From contig JACGCN010000030.1 of assembly GCA_014905825.1 (NCBI GenBank), positions 62,001 to 126,000 of the forward strand: a stretch of DNA of 64,000 nt, given 5' to 3'. The translations under genes were made by a program, and so were the position numbers. This document shows positions 1 to 10,300 of the stretch, piece by piece. Source of the DNA: Lyophyllum atratum. Its lineage: Eukaryota > Basidiomycota > Agaricomycetes > Agaricales > Lyophyllaceae. Every line of letters begins with the position of its first letter. The stretch's first letter is position 1. The notes below the pieces were generated by a model that worked only from the letters and a program-made list of their open reading frames with translations, was not told the DNA's origin and ran no database searches.

Positions 1-1222
1 CGGTAAAAAGTGAGTTTTTGATATGCCCTGGATCCATGAGTGCCTAACGGATCGTGGTTTAGTGCTGTTCCGAACACTGATGGTGAGTGGGGGGTACCAG
101 TTCTATGGTTCTTCGGGAAGACTAAAGTTGAGTTCAGGTATAAATACCTTCCGGAGCGAGAAGATTTCTATGCTGAACTGGGACGTAACCTGCGGGGACA
201 CCTGCGGGGACGACTGTCTGGCTATCAAAGGGGTAGGTCATCTCAGGAGTATCGGCCATATACTCATGCTGACGTCTTCTCTGGCGTAGAATTCCTCGAA
301 CATCTTGGCAAGGAATATCACATGTCGTGGAGGAAATGGCATAGCCTTTGGCTCCCTCGGCCAGTATGCCAACATGGTGAGCCGTCTCGTCATTCTGACC
401 AGGATTCCGATCCGCCTGATTGACACGTCCCAGAGTGACTTCGTAACCAACGTCCGCCTCGAGAACCTTCTGGTAATTGATATCCTCGCCCTCACTGGTC
501 ATGCCGATAACGATAACTATCCGTCCTAGATCACTCGTATCGACCCGAATGTCCAACCTAACATGGCGAACGGGGTCGGCCGCTCTCCCTCCCTCTTCCG
601 TACTATCCGTTAATAAAGCGTGATCCAGGTCTATTTCAAAACCTGGACCGGTTCCATTAACGGTGTCCCGCCCACAGGTGGCGGTGGTGGATCTGGTGAG
701 TACTTAATTACAGTGTAAATCCACCCTCGACAGACCTGGCTTGATATGTACACCTGCCCAGGATCCGTGAATAACGTGGTTGCCAAGGGCGTCCACCTTG
801 ATCGCGTCAACGCACCGCTGCATGTCTATCAGACAAACAGCGGCCACTCGTCAGTCGTCCAAACCATGACAGGTGTAACGGATTGCGCTGATGCCTGTTT
901 CTGCACCCAGTGGGGATGCGGGCTCCACACTCAAATTTAGCAATCTCGAGTTCTCCGGCTGGACTGGCACGGCTTTGACCAATAAAAGTATGAAGTATCG
1001 TTGATTGGGTTGGGCATCAACTGTAACTGACGGCGGGTGGTCATTGTAGTTGTCGATATTGAATGCAGTCCTGCAGTTGGGTGTAGTGGTGTGACGTTTG
1101 ATGGGTTTAACGTTACTGGGCCTGTTGGGCAGGCTCCGTGGTACATTTGCCAGAATGTACAAGGGCTGTCTGGATTATCAGGTGAGGTTTCTTGTAGTGC
1201 TTGCCTTATGGTTGGCGACTGA
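1..1222 (+). CDS. GH28 family glycoside hydrolase (exo-polygalacturonase-like), 5' partial
   Basis: Probable secreted pectin-degrading hydrolase of family GH28; only the 3' part is in the window. Read across GT-AG introns, the exons give PNTDG (near 75-88, catalytic motif), then after an intron a stretch ending GDDCLAIKG (near 208-230), then RNITCRGGNGIAFGSLGQY (305-373, the GHG-type motif), ITRIDPNVQPNMANG, VYFKTWTGS (the R/K substrate motif region, near 631), a Gly run, NNVVAKGVHLDRVNAPLHVY, KFSNLEFSGWTGTA, and an end containing CSPAV, GVTFDGFNVTGP and WYICQNVQG before a stop at 1220-1222. At least six introns of about 50-100 nt fit. The frame is open across all joints I checked, so it is probably a working gene. 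Odd point: TCGD is duplicated just before the GDD motif. Exact substrate (polygalacturonan or rhamnogalacturonan) is not decided. Confidence 0.82.
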
Positions 1223-1812
1223 CGACGCATGATCGCAGCGCCGTGTAACGCGACTGGGCAAATGTAGCACTTCTTCGATCCCGTCAGTATGAATAGATTG
1301 ATTTCGCTTCCAAGCCTACATACCGAAGGCTGATCCTGATATGTTCTTTACGGAGTAAGTTGGTAATGATAGACTGCTGTTAGCTGCTGCTCTTGCTATC
1401 AATCAAGCCGAAGTGTTCGACATCGCCGGCCGTCGTGGCAACAAGGCGACCGTCGCCCATGCCTAGCGAGTCCAGGCAAAACGAGGCCTGAGGCGAGACT
1501 TCATGAGAAGCCGCGAGACTGCCGCCGTGTTGCAACTTGCAAGCATGATAGTGATATGTATAAGCCTGAGCGTGTAGACATTTGAACAATGCTATGGAAA
1601 CATGAATGAAGATCAGTTGGTGGTAACACCCGATGGGTCGGCCGGCTGTCAACTTATCACATCAGGGGGACCCAGCACAGCGTTTCATTGTTTCCCTTCC
1701 CTTCCCTTTCCTTTCCTTTTGATCTTTCCTTTCTATACCATTCCGACCAGCTGGCCGGTCCCTCTGCATTCCTTTCACTTTCTTTACCCTCGCTGTGCAG
1801 AGCGCTCATTTA
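1223..1812. other. Intergenic region upstream of the Nox gene
   Basis: No convincing gene. A pyrimidine-rich tract of CCTTCC/CTTTCC units lies near 1688-1730, the kind of CT block often found just upstream of transcription starts in basidiomycete genes, and probably belongs to the promoter of the oxidase gene starting at 1813. Confidence 0.5.
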
Positions 1813-3934
1813 ATGCCCTCGAAACGTTCGTCTGGCCTCGATTTCTCCGACGGCAGGGGGTCTGCTCTGGATCAGCACCCCGATGTGGCCAATAATTATG
1901 CTGGGCGCTCCGAGCCTGGGCATCTGCAGCGCAACAAGACCGAGAGAAGGAGGCTGCAGGGCCTACAACGTTCGAACACGAATTCCTCGGTTAGGACGGC
2001 CCCCGTGAAGCCGACGAACTGGCGCCATCGCTTCGACTTGTGGATGATCAATGAGGGAGGGAGGCAGTTGTTCTTTGGTGTCTGGATATTCCTGCATCTG
2101 CTGGTCGCAATTTTTGGATTCATCCATTATCAGCTGAAGGATAACTCGGTCGATGCGCGCGCGAAGTTTGGCGTCACCTTCCGTACGTTGCCATGCACCA
2201 TCCATACCAAGCTATATATACCGTTTCTGACGAGATGCAACACCAGCTATCGCCCGTACGGCTGCACTCGTCCTCCACGTCGATGTGATCTTCATCCTCC
2301 TCCCCGTCTGCCGCAACTTCGTCTCCATGCTGCGGCGCACCGCGCTCAACGAGATCATCCCCTTCGACAAGAACATCACGTTTCACAAAGCCACGGCATG
2401 GTCCATCGTCGCCGGGACCGTCGTGCACATCGTAGCGCACATGGTCAACTTTGCGAAGCTCGCTATGCTGGACCCCGACGCCAAGACCACCGGGCAGAAG
2501 GTCGTCGCGTTCCTCGGGGCGAACTTCCTGACGGGCCCGGGCGCGACGGGGTGGATCATGACCGCTGCGCTGGGGACGATGGTGTTCTTTGCGATGGAGA
2601 AGAGGCGGCGGGCGCACTTTGAGTGGTTCTGGTATTCGCACCACCTGTTCATCGTCTTCTTCATCGCGTGGCAGCTCCACGGCATGTTCTGCATGATCAA
2701 GCCCGACAGGCCCCCGTTCTGCTCACCCAACACTATCGGAGTCTTCTGGGTGAGTCGCATCATGGTTTATGTGATATTCTTTTTGTCTGATGTGCCTGTA
2801 GCGCTATTGGCTCGTGGGTGGTGTGATCTGGATCTTCGAACGCATCCTCCGCGAAGTCCGCTCGCGTCATATCACGTACATCTCCAAGGTCATCCAGCAC
2901 CCGTCCAACGTCATGGAACTGCAAATCAAGAAGGAGAAGACAACCACCCGCGCCGGGCAATACATCTTCCTCTCCTGCCCCGAGGTCTCCTACTTCCAAT
3001 GGCACCCCTTCACTCTGACTAGCGCCCCAGAGGAAGACTACATCTCCGTGCACATCCGCGTCGTAGGCGACTTTACCAAGGCACTTGCCAAGTCTGTAGG
3101 GTGCGATTTCGACACGAAGGAGAGGGGCAAGGGCGATGCGCCCGCAGGCGGAAAGGTGGTCGGGACGGTCGCGAACCCGCCTATCAACCGCACGCTTCCC
3201 CGTGTGATGGTGGATGGTCCGTTTGGCAGTGCTAGCGAGGACTTTTTGAAGTACGAGACGATCCTGCTCGTTGGTGCCGGTATTGGTGTCACCCCATTCG
3301 CTTCGTGAGTGCTGCACCATCTTTCGGGAAGGACCTAACCGATATCTCGCATCCTAGAATCCTCAAGTCCATCTGGTACCGCATGAACAACTTCAACCAG
3401 TCCAAGCCCACCCGTCTCTCCAAGGTCCGTTCCATCTCACACCCTCCCCTTCCTCCATATCTAAAAAACTGACCACCCTTCCCCCCCAACAGGTCTACTT
3501 CACATGGGTCATCCGCGACTTCGGCACCGCCGAATGGTTCCACTCCCTCCTACACGCGATCGAGGAGCAGGACACGCAGAACCGCATCGAGATCAACATC
3601 TACCTCACCGCCAAGATCAAGGAGGACGACATGAACAACATCATCGTGCAGGACGTCGGGGCCGAGAAGGACGCCATCACGAGTCTGCGCGCGCCCACGC
3701 ACTTTGGCAGGCCGAATTGGGACCGCGTGTTTAGTTCTATTGGGGAGAAGCACCCGGAGACGGATGTGGGGGTGTTTTTTTGTGGCCCGACGGTGCTGTC
3801 GAAGCAGTTGCATCAGATGTCGAATAAGTACTCGAGGCCTAATGGGACTCGGTTCTTCTTTGGAAAAGGTATGTCTCCCTTCGTTCGACTGTGCAATCGT
3901 TCCTGACTATGAGCTTTCCACAGAGAACTTCTAG
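1813..3934 (+). CDS. nox: NADPH oxidase (gp91phox-type, no EF-hand)
   Basis: Membrane flavocytochrome that passes electrons from NADPH through FAD and two haems to oxygen, making superoxide; fungal Nox acts in development and signalling. Six exons fit exactly: 1813-2182, 2247-2749, 2802-3304, 3358-3424, 3493-3868 and 3924-3934, giving 609 aa. Visible: first membrane helix after WMINEGGRQ, the haem histidines in FHKATAWSIVAGTVVHIVAH and in YSHHLFIVFFIAWQLHG, the FAD site HPFTLTSAP, the NADPH sites GAGIGVTPFAS and FFCGPTVLS, and the typical C-terminus FFFGKENF. The last exon codes only a few residues. There is no EF-hand, so it is NoxA/NoxB class, not NoxC. About 70 hydrophilic residues precede the first helix, longer than I expect for NoxA; the A/B class was not decided. 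The GTG-led frame starts at 1795, but ATG 1813 is taken as start. Confidence 0.95.
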
Positions 3935-4389
3935 ACTGTATTAGCAAGGGGGTAGAATGTATGTTATGCGTGCTATGGGCGGAACGATTGATTTTATGTA
4001 CGGGTACTAGTGTTTTGAAATTTGCTCTACTCTTTGACATCGGGGTTTCGGTCTGGGCTGCCCCTCAATTACTTACATCTTAGCAGTTCTGGTGATACCT
4101 AGGTATACCCAACGTGTCGATGCAGAAGCAAATACGATTTGTTTCTTGTATTTCTGGCTCCTGCGAAAACTTCAAGGAAGGAGTCGTGATGGCAAGAGGC
4201 TTGACTTGAAGGGGAAGGACCACCCTGTTTAGATCGACTCACTACCGACGCCACGGCCCCAATGCCACTCATTGTTGAAGCTTGATATTGTGCGAAGATC
4301 TGTGAAAATCGCGAAACTGTCAAGTCGCCTGAGAACTACGCAATGTGAAATGCGTCCCCTGGGTAGGACTCAGTCAAGCGTGCAACGTA
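3935..4389. other. Intergenic region downstream of the Nox gene
   Basis: Contains the 3' flank of the oxidase gene. I see no supported gene. The inverted-duplication arm starts near 4390. Confidence 0.45.
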
Positions 4390-4465
4390 ACCAAGTCCAA
4401 GCGACCAAAGTGTTAAAAACTTCATGTCGTTGAGGAAATACCGCCATATTATAAGGAGAATGCAA

Positions 4466-4939
4466 CTACCCGATACATAGTGGAAGATGGCAGGCAAGGC
4501 GGAAAAACAGGAGAAGAATCAAGGAACCAAAGAAGCGTCCATCCAGCCAGCACCCGTCGGCACCGGAAAGAACAGCCGCCCCATGAAGCTTGAAAAAACT
4601 CTGCTTGAAAGAACCAAACGCTTTGAAAGTCCAGAGAGGAAGATCCGACATCTCCACAGCTGCCCGTCGGCACCATGAAGAGTCCCCTAGTCCTTCCCAA
4701 ATTCCTCGACAACCCGGCCTCGAGAATAAAATGAACAGAAATTTCCTTGGGCCCTGCTTGGAGCGAGATGAAAACCCGAACCCGTATAGTCTGGTAGTGA
4801 AACCGATGTGCAGCCAGGCCGAGATATAAGCAGATCCGGGTAAAGTGAAGCCATTCGAAGCCGGTAGATGTCGGAGATAGTCGAGATAAATTTGCAGAAA
4901 GATTAAACTCGGAGCCGAAGCAGACGAAGCGGATGGCAC
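4466..4939 (-). CDS. Hypothetical 157-aa protein, paired with 31886-32350
   Basis: Open frame on the minus strand. It keeps the same frame as the paralogous 154-codon frame in the other duplication arm over most of its length. Shared blocks are IYLDYLRHLPA.NGFTLP, GIWEGLGDSSWCRRA and MSDLPL.TFKA. The middle of the two copies is out of register for about 30 residues, so small compensating indels have occurred. No domain is recognised. It may be a real short protein, an exon of a larger gene, or a relic that is only conserved because the duplication is young. No function is proposed. Confidence 0.35.
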   Translation of the reverse strand: MPSASSASAPSLIFLQIYLDYLRHLPASNGFTLPGSAYISAWLHIGFTTRLYGFGFSSRSKQGPRKFLFILFSRPGCRGIWEGLGDSSWCRRAAVEMSDLPLWTFKAFGSFKQSFFKLHGAAVLSGADGCWLDGRFFGSLILLLFFRLACHLPLCIG

Positions 4940-4968
4940 CAGATAAACGCGTCCACGGAAACCGAGAT

Positions 4969-5480
4969 TCAGGAGTGATCGCTGCAGTCAACGTTGAAGG
5001 CTTCAAGACGGAGAATCTTGCCTCGCGCTCGTTCGGGTGAGAAACTTGTGACCTTGGAGGATCCGCTTGCGTAGGCATCTACTTGTATGACTTGATCCTG
5101 ATGGTGGAGCTCTCGATCGAAAGGGTCAGACATAGGAAAGGACTTGGCTGTCCATAATCCGCCCTTGAAAACTAGGAGCCTTCGAAGGAAGCCGGAGGTA
5201 GAAAAGGCTGGCAAGCGTAGACGCGGATCACATGGATCTGCGAAGTACCTTGATAACTGATTCCTAGCGAATAAAATCAGAGGAAAATTAAAAAGGGAGG
5301 AGGTATGATAGACGTACAGACGGATCGCAATACTCAGCCCTTCGCTATAGAAGAAATGTGAACTGCGAGGGAGAAACGGCTGGTAGGCATTGAGCAAACG
5401 GATGCTGGTAGATGTTATTAAGATGAAACGTCAATTATGGAGGGGTCGATCGTCCTGAAATAACATAATGAGTACGCGAA
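4969..5480 (-). pseudogene. Relic of the orphan gene at 31056-31697
   Basis: Minus-strand exons here match the intact-looking paralog at 31056-31697: NAYQPFLPRSS.FFYSEGLSIAI corresponds to NAYEPFYRGVPSSFYRKALIIGI, followed by NQLSRYFADPCDPRLRLP versus NQLSRYLADLCDPRPRLP. The later exons of the paralog have no counterpart here. Further downstream a codon that is TGG in the other arm (before ISVSVD) is TGA here, near 4975. I read this as a truncated, decaying copy. Confidence 0.45.
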
Positions 5481-5530
5481 TCACTGCTCGTGGTGTGATG
5501 GACGTACCAAAGACATCTCATCCCTTATAG

Positions 5531-6990
5531 TCAAATCGCAGCCGGGGAAACATCAAGGGCGACCACTCGCATGCTCCCGTCTGTAAAACCCGGGACCCCA
5601 TCTAAAAGATCGGTATGAGCATGTGTCCAAAGCCAACGAAATGGACACTGACAGCTAGGAGCCGGGGGAACATGAAGGGCGACCACGCGTATGCTCCCGT
5701 CTGTAAAACCTGGGACCCCATCTGCAAGATCGGTATGAGCATGTGTCAAAAGCCAACGAAATGGACACTGACAGGTAGGAGCCGGGGGAACATCGAAGGC
5801 GACCACTCGTATGCTCCCGTCTGTAAAACCAGGGATTACGTCTACAAGATCTGTGAGCATATGTCCGAAGCCATTGAAATGGACACTGACAGCGAGGAGC
5901 GACTACCTGTAAGACCGGCACTTGGTCGTCTGGGGGAAAAAAAAAGGCATGAGCAAAGAACGAGAAACGATGATACAAGCGACTTGCAGCTAGGAGGCAA
6001 AAGCTCGGTGCGAAGTACGTCATGGGCATCAACGAGGTCATCCATTATGTCCTGCAACGTCGAAAGCATTCTGTTCGTGCCTGCGAGGTCGAGCTGTGCT
6101 TCATCTAGCTGTCCCTGTAATTGAGCCACTTCTTCCCACTTGTACACGATATCGAGCCCGAGGATGTGGCTCCAGCGGGGCCAAGAGAAGAATTCGTGCT
6201 TGGATCGTGGCAATATCACTTCAAAGATAAAAAGTGCAGGTATGATGATGAACGTGATCATTGTCAAAAGCAAGCATCCGAAGAGATTCTTGATGATCAA
6301 GGGATACCAGAGGAAAGGGTACATTTTCTGAGCCGACGGTGACTCACAGTCAGCCGCAGGTAGAGGATATAGGCCGGAAGTCGAATCACTCACCAACGCC
6401 GCATAGACGCGAACTTGAAACCAGTATCCAAGAACTTCGTCAAGCAAAAGGCCTAAAATCACTACAAGCACCGGAATACCAACCGGAATGTCGCAATCTT
6501 CGTCCCAATACAAGTTGTTAATATGATTCACGAAGGATGGGGCACGACGAAGGCCCAGCTTGACGTCAGATAGAAGTGAAGGTCCCGACAACGCCGCCCA
6601 TGTTCTGATGCTGGAGAGCCCTCCCAAGGCGAGGGTAAATCCGTGGTACAAGCGCAGCTTGAAGTCGGAGATGAGTATTGATCTCCACATCGACGCGAGC
6701 GCTTTACTACTGAGGAACGCCCCCAAAGCGAGGATGAGGATCGCCACTGGCCATGCGAGGAGGCCAACGTAGTCCAAGATGGAGGCGGAAGGCTGGGCCA
6801 GTGAAGTCGGTGTCGGATCGAGATGAAGAGGGAAGGTCGGGGTGCTGATGATTGGATTCGGAATCGTTACAGGAACTTGAACGGTATGATACCCGAGAGA
6901 GAGGCGAGCCAGCTCGCCAAAAACCCGGGCAGTCAGCTTATAGCTGAGGAGCATCGAGAAGGCAGGGTACGAGAGGATTTGGGCAACCAT
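5531..6990 (-). CDS. Orphan membrane/coiled-coil protein with serial duplicated exons
   Basis: Unknown protein, 394 aa in my model. Exons from the ATG at 6990: 6394-6990, 5988-6327, 5891-5929, 5773-5841, 5653-5721 and 5531-5601; introns are 49-66 nt. The N-terminal exon has a hydrophobic start (MVAQILSYPAF), a Pro/Thr/Ser stretch, and membrane segments (VGLLAWPVAILILALGAFL; IPVGIPVLVVILGLLLDEVL). The second exon adds a membrane segment (LLLTMITFIIIPALFIFEVI) and a coiled coil (EEVAQLQGQLDEAQLDLAG). All following exons are symmetric phase 1-1 cassettes; three carry nearly the same peptide (core PGFTDGSIRVVA). The splice donor after the second exon is GC instead of GT. The paralog at 29724-30925 lacks the expanded exons. 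I know no family for it. Confidence 0.7.
5541..5900. repeat. 120-bp tandem repeat made of one exon plus one intron
   Basis: The motif GATCGGTATGAGCATGTG or its variant recurs with a period of exactly 120 bp (5608, 5728, 5848). Each unit holds a 69-nt exon and a 51-nt intron of the minus-strand gene 5531-6990. Because 120 and 69 are both multiples of three, the array stays open even when read straight through. Confidence 0.9.
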
Positions 6991-7075
6991 TGTGGTGATG
7001 GTAAGAGGTAAAGAAGGACTACCGTGTCAGCCTCCGGGGCGGGGCAGCTAAACAGACGCGATCATGTGACCTACA
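6991..7075 (-). promoter_or_regulatory. Duplicated promoter of the orphan membrane gene
   Basis: The sequence just upstream of the ATG at 6990 matches the sequence upstream of the paralog ATG at 29724: a GC box-like GGGGCGGGGC, a CATGTGACC motif and the block with AGGACTA and GTGTCAGCCTCC. Homology stops near 7075, so about 80 bp of promoter was copied together with the gene. Confidence 0.55.
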
Positions 7076-7194
7076 AGCTTAACTCACGTGCCGCTTGATT
7101 TTTCCTATTCTGTTATCGCTTACAAAGAACTATTTCTATTCACCGCTCGCAAGCTCACTTCGAATAGAACTAGGAGACCCCAGCGGGACTGCGA

Positions 7195-7290
7195 ATGGTC
7201 AGGTCACGATGATTTTCGTGACCGCTGCCAGATTAGGCGGGCGGTCACAATCCGCTGGTGACTGCTAGACTGTCCTGGTCACCAGCCAGG
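7195..7290. repeat. Cluster of GGTCAC motifs with a perfect hairpin
   Basis: The stretch 7202-7223 is an inverted repeat, GGTCACGA - 6 nt - TCGTGACC. Further GGTCAC or GTGAC copies follow at about 7242, 7256 and 7276 (CTGGTCACCAG is itself palindromic). It lies directly upstream of the Crypton gene and may be part of the left end of the element, or its promoter. Confidence 0.6.
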
Positions 7291-7337
7291 TTATTCCTTT
7301 GTACCTAATACTACCACATGTAACATATGCCTCTGTA

Positions 7338-10300
7338 ATGACTACTGCTTCATCCTCTCTCTCTTTCGCGACGACCTCCGCCTCACTGCAGGCCACGACC
7401 TCAGAAAACGAACAATCGGCCGGGGGAATCTCGGCCGATGATGCCAACATTGATCCCGCCCTGCTCAGGGACAGCCACGCTGCGCTCGCTCCTCGGATCA
7501 AGGACGGTGCCTTGGTTCCAAAGCACGTTTACAGTGCTTTCCTGTAAGTGGACCACCACGCTCGCCTTCCACTACGCGTTTTGACGGCCGACGACGCGAA
7601 AAGGCAGACCGTCAAGAGACGCGGACCGCTTGTGGACGCGTGCGCTCACCATGGAATCACTCACGCCAAACGGGCGACTCTCGAAAAGCTGAGAGGGATT
7701 CTAATTGGGTACTGGTGCGTCTCTGCTATATACACTACCCTATCCAACAGACTACGGATTCACGTTTGTTTACCAACCAGGTATCAACGGACGGATGCAC
7801 CTTCAAGAAGCACCGCTGGTCCGACCTCAGGTGCCGCCGTAGCAGTTCCATCACGTCAGACTGCGAACGAGTCGACGCCGGTCCAGACTATCACTACCGC
7901 CTCTCAACCTCGATCTGCGCTCACGCGGTCACCCCCGCCACCTACGAATACCACCGGTCTGACTTCTACAAGCTCCCGCGCCCTCGAGACTGACGCTTTC
8001 GAGGCCGACTTGGACACGGACGACAACGAACTTGTAAGCCAATATGACGCCGGCGATGGCGCCGCTGAAGCTGCACTTGGTTCGTTTGATACTGGTGGCA
8101 TGGAAGAAGCCGGACAGGACGAAGAGGAGGAAGACGACGACGACGAGGACGACGGGGAAGATGACAACGAAGGGTTAGATCTAGACGACGACGGTGAGTC
8201 ACTCCTTACCAATTACCGTGTTCATAGACTCAATACCTTTCAAAAGACGAGTTTCATAAATTTCGAAGGGATACACGCGTCTCTGCTGCACATCGGACGG
8301 AACAGAACCGGCGGGCAGGGGGCAGGAAAACTCAGAAATGCATGGTAAAGTCGTGGAATGTGAGTGGTGTGTTGTCCCTCTGAGTCGTATCGATGCTGAC
8401 ACCTGGCAGGTCTTCCAGCGGCAGGCGATCGAGAAAGGACAGATACGCGATGGTGTTGTGGATGAGCATGCACTACTGCTCTACCTCAATTTCTCTGCTG
8501 CCCGTTGTGCACGCAATCGACGAGGGGAGGACATTCTGAACACGCGCATCGGAGCGGTAAGTCGTGTTTCCATTGGTTTCCAAACTGTGCTGACGATGGT
8601 GTCCCCAGTCCCAAATCAAAAAGGAATTCTTCGGTGCCCTTCGCATACGGAAGGTGCAAGATGCTCGGGACCCAACATTGGCTGCACGGCGTCCAGCGAC
8701 GTCCGTTTATGTTTACGACCTCCTCAAAACGAAGATGGATGAAGCCTTGAAGAATTCGCATGAGTAAGCAATAACAACATTGATCCTTGCAGGGCACTGA
8801 CTGGCGAGTACGCAGGGGACTCATTGCTGGTGCGGATGCCCCGGACGTCGTCGCAAATACGTTCTTGGACCAACTCTCGGACGAAACCTTGGATAAGATT
8901 GGGTACGGATTCTTGGACCATCGTGAACGTAAGGTTTTCATTCTTCCTATACTTTTAAATCATTCTGAGTGTGTTCTAGTCAAAGCTACCATCAATGGCC
9001 ATCTTGCGTGGACCATGATGGGCGCGAGTGGAAACCGAGGGGATGACATCCGGGCACTGCGGCTTTGCGAGATGCAGCCGTACGTCTTTCTGCACCCTAA
9101 TGGTGAAACATCAGTACCGTCGGTGCTAGGCTTGCAATCCGAGCAAAAAGCGAGCCGGCGTGGTATGAAAACAGTACGTATGGCCTGCCCTCAACGATCC
9201 GTGGCTGACTGGGCCCTAGACGGTCAACCCAACATACACCTGCTTCATCGCCCATCGTGATCCCATAAAATGCCCGCTCGGAGCTTTCGCGATCTATCTC
9301 CACTTTATTCACAACTACGCCAAGATCGATGAGAAGTACGACCTCAACTACACTGTCAACAAATCATGGCGCTCGGTACGTGGCGTGAAATTCTTCTGTC
9401 ATGCAGTTAATTCTCATTCTATGCTTTGAAAGGTACGGCTGATTCACGGCTCTTCAGCCGTTGTTCCTTATAACGAGACAGCTTTGTATAATCTGTTTTG
9501 CATGGCATACAAGAACGCCGGTGTCGAGAGCCACATGAAAGCCCATCTCCGGCGCCATACCCTCGGCTATCAACAGGAGAAGATGGGGTGCGTAATTAGT
9601 TCCTGTTGCTCTTCAGGGATTAACCTGCGACCTTCAGCGTGAACTCAAATGACACGTCCAAACTTGGTTGGTCTCGAGATACGTACAACAATACATACGC
9701 TCCTGCACTTCCGAAATCTGCATGTCAACATCTAGTTTAGTCAGCTGCTGCCAATCTAATGACTCAGACAGGCCATACTCGGAGCTCACGGCTTTAAGCT
9801 TCATGAGGAATACAAGCCAGTATGGAGGCACGTACCAGTCCCGGTGCCATTTCTCAACGAGGTTTGCACCATGGCTGAGGCCAATGTGACACTTGTTGAA
9901 GGTTGGTTTTACTTTACACCCCTCGATTGTACTTCCCCTGATTCATCTTTCAGGGAAGCAGAACCTTGTTGGTGCAACGAACTACTGGCAGATGGTGATA
10001 ACCCTCCGCCCTTATTTGTTCCAGGTACGTGCCTTGTTCTCCCTCATAATTAATCGTTTCAGTGACATGACCATGACCAGTGTGCGGCTGCTATATACCA
10101 GGTCCGCCCGAACTCCTCGATATTCCGCCTCCCTGCCCTCAGTCGCGACGACGTCAAACTATGGATGAGAACAGAATTTCCATCACAGCTCGCTGCTCTC
10201 AACGCCGCAACGGGTGACCCTGTCGACTTGGCTCGGATCCAGAACTCGATACTTCGACAGGCCCTGGAGGAGCTTCGACACTTCTCAAATATGCAAGTCC

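Larger units (their letters stand above)
4390..7075. repeat. Arm 1 of inverted duplication (partner 29645-32440)
   Basis: The reverse complement of this stretch matches 29645-32440 along its length, both in coding parts and in flanks. Examples: the promoter with CATGTGACC/GGTCACATG and a GCCCCG block near 7030-7075 pairs with 29645-29690, and the CTCCTTATAATA block near 4450 pairs with one near 32375. Identity is clearly imperfect, so the duplication is not very recent. Ends are estimates by eye. Confidence 0.8.

Noticed and set aside
1380..1652. 90-codon minus-strand frame in the intergenic region
   Set aside because: No start context, splice sites or similarity that I can see; short enough to occur by chance.
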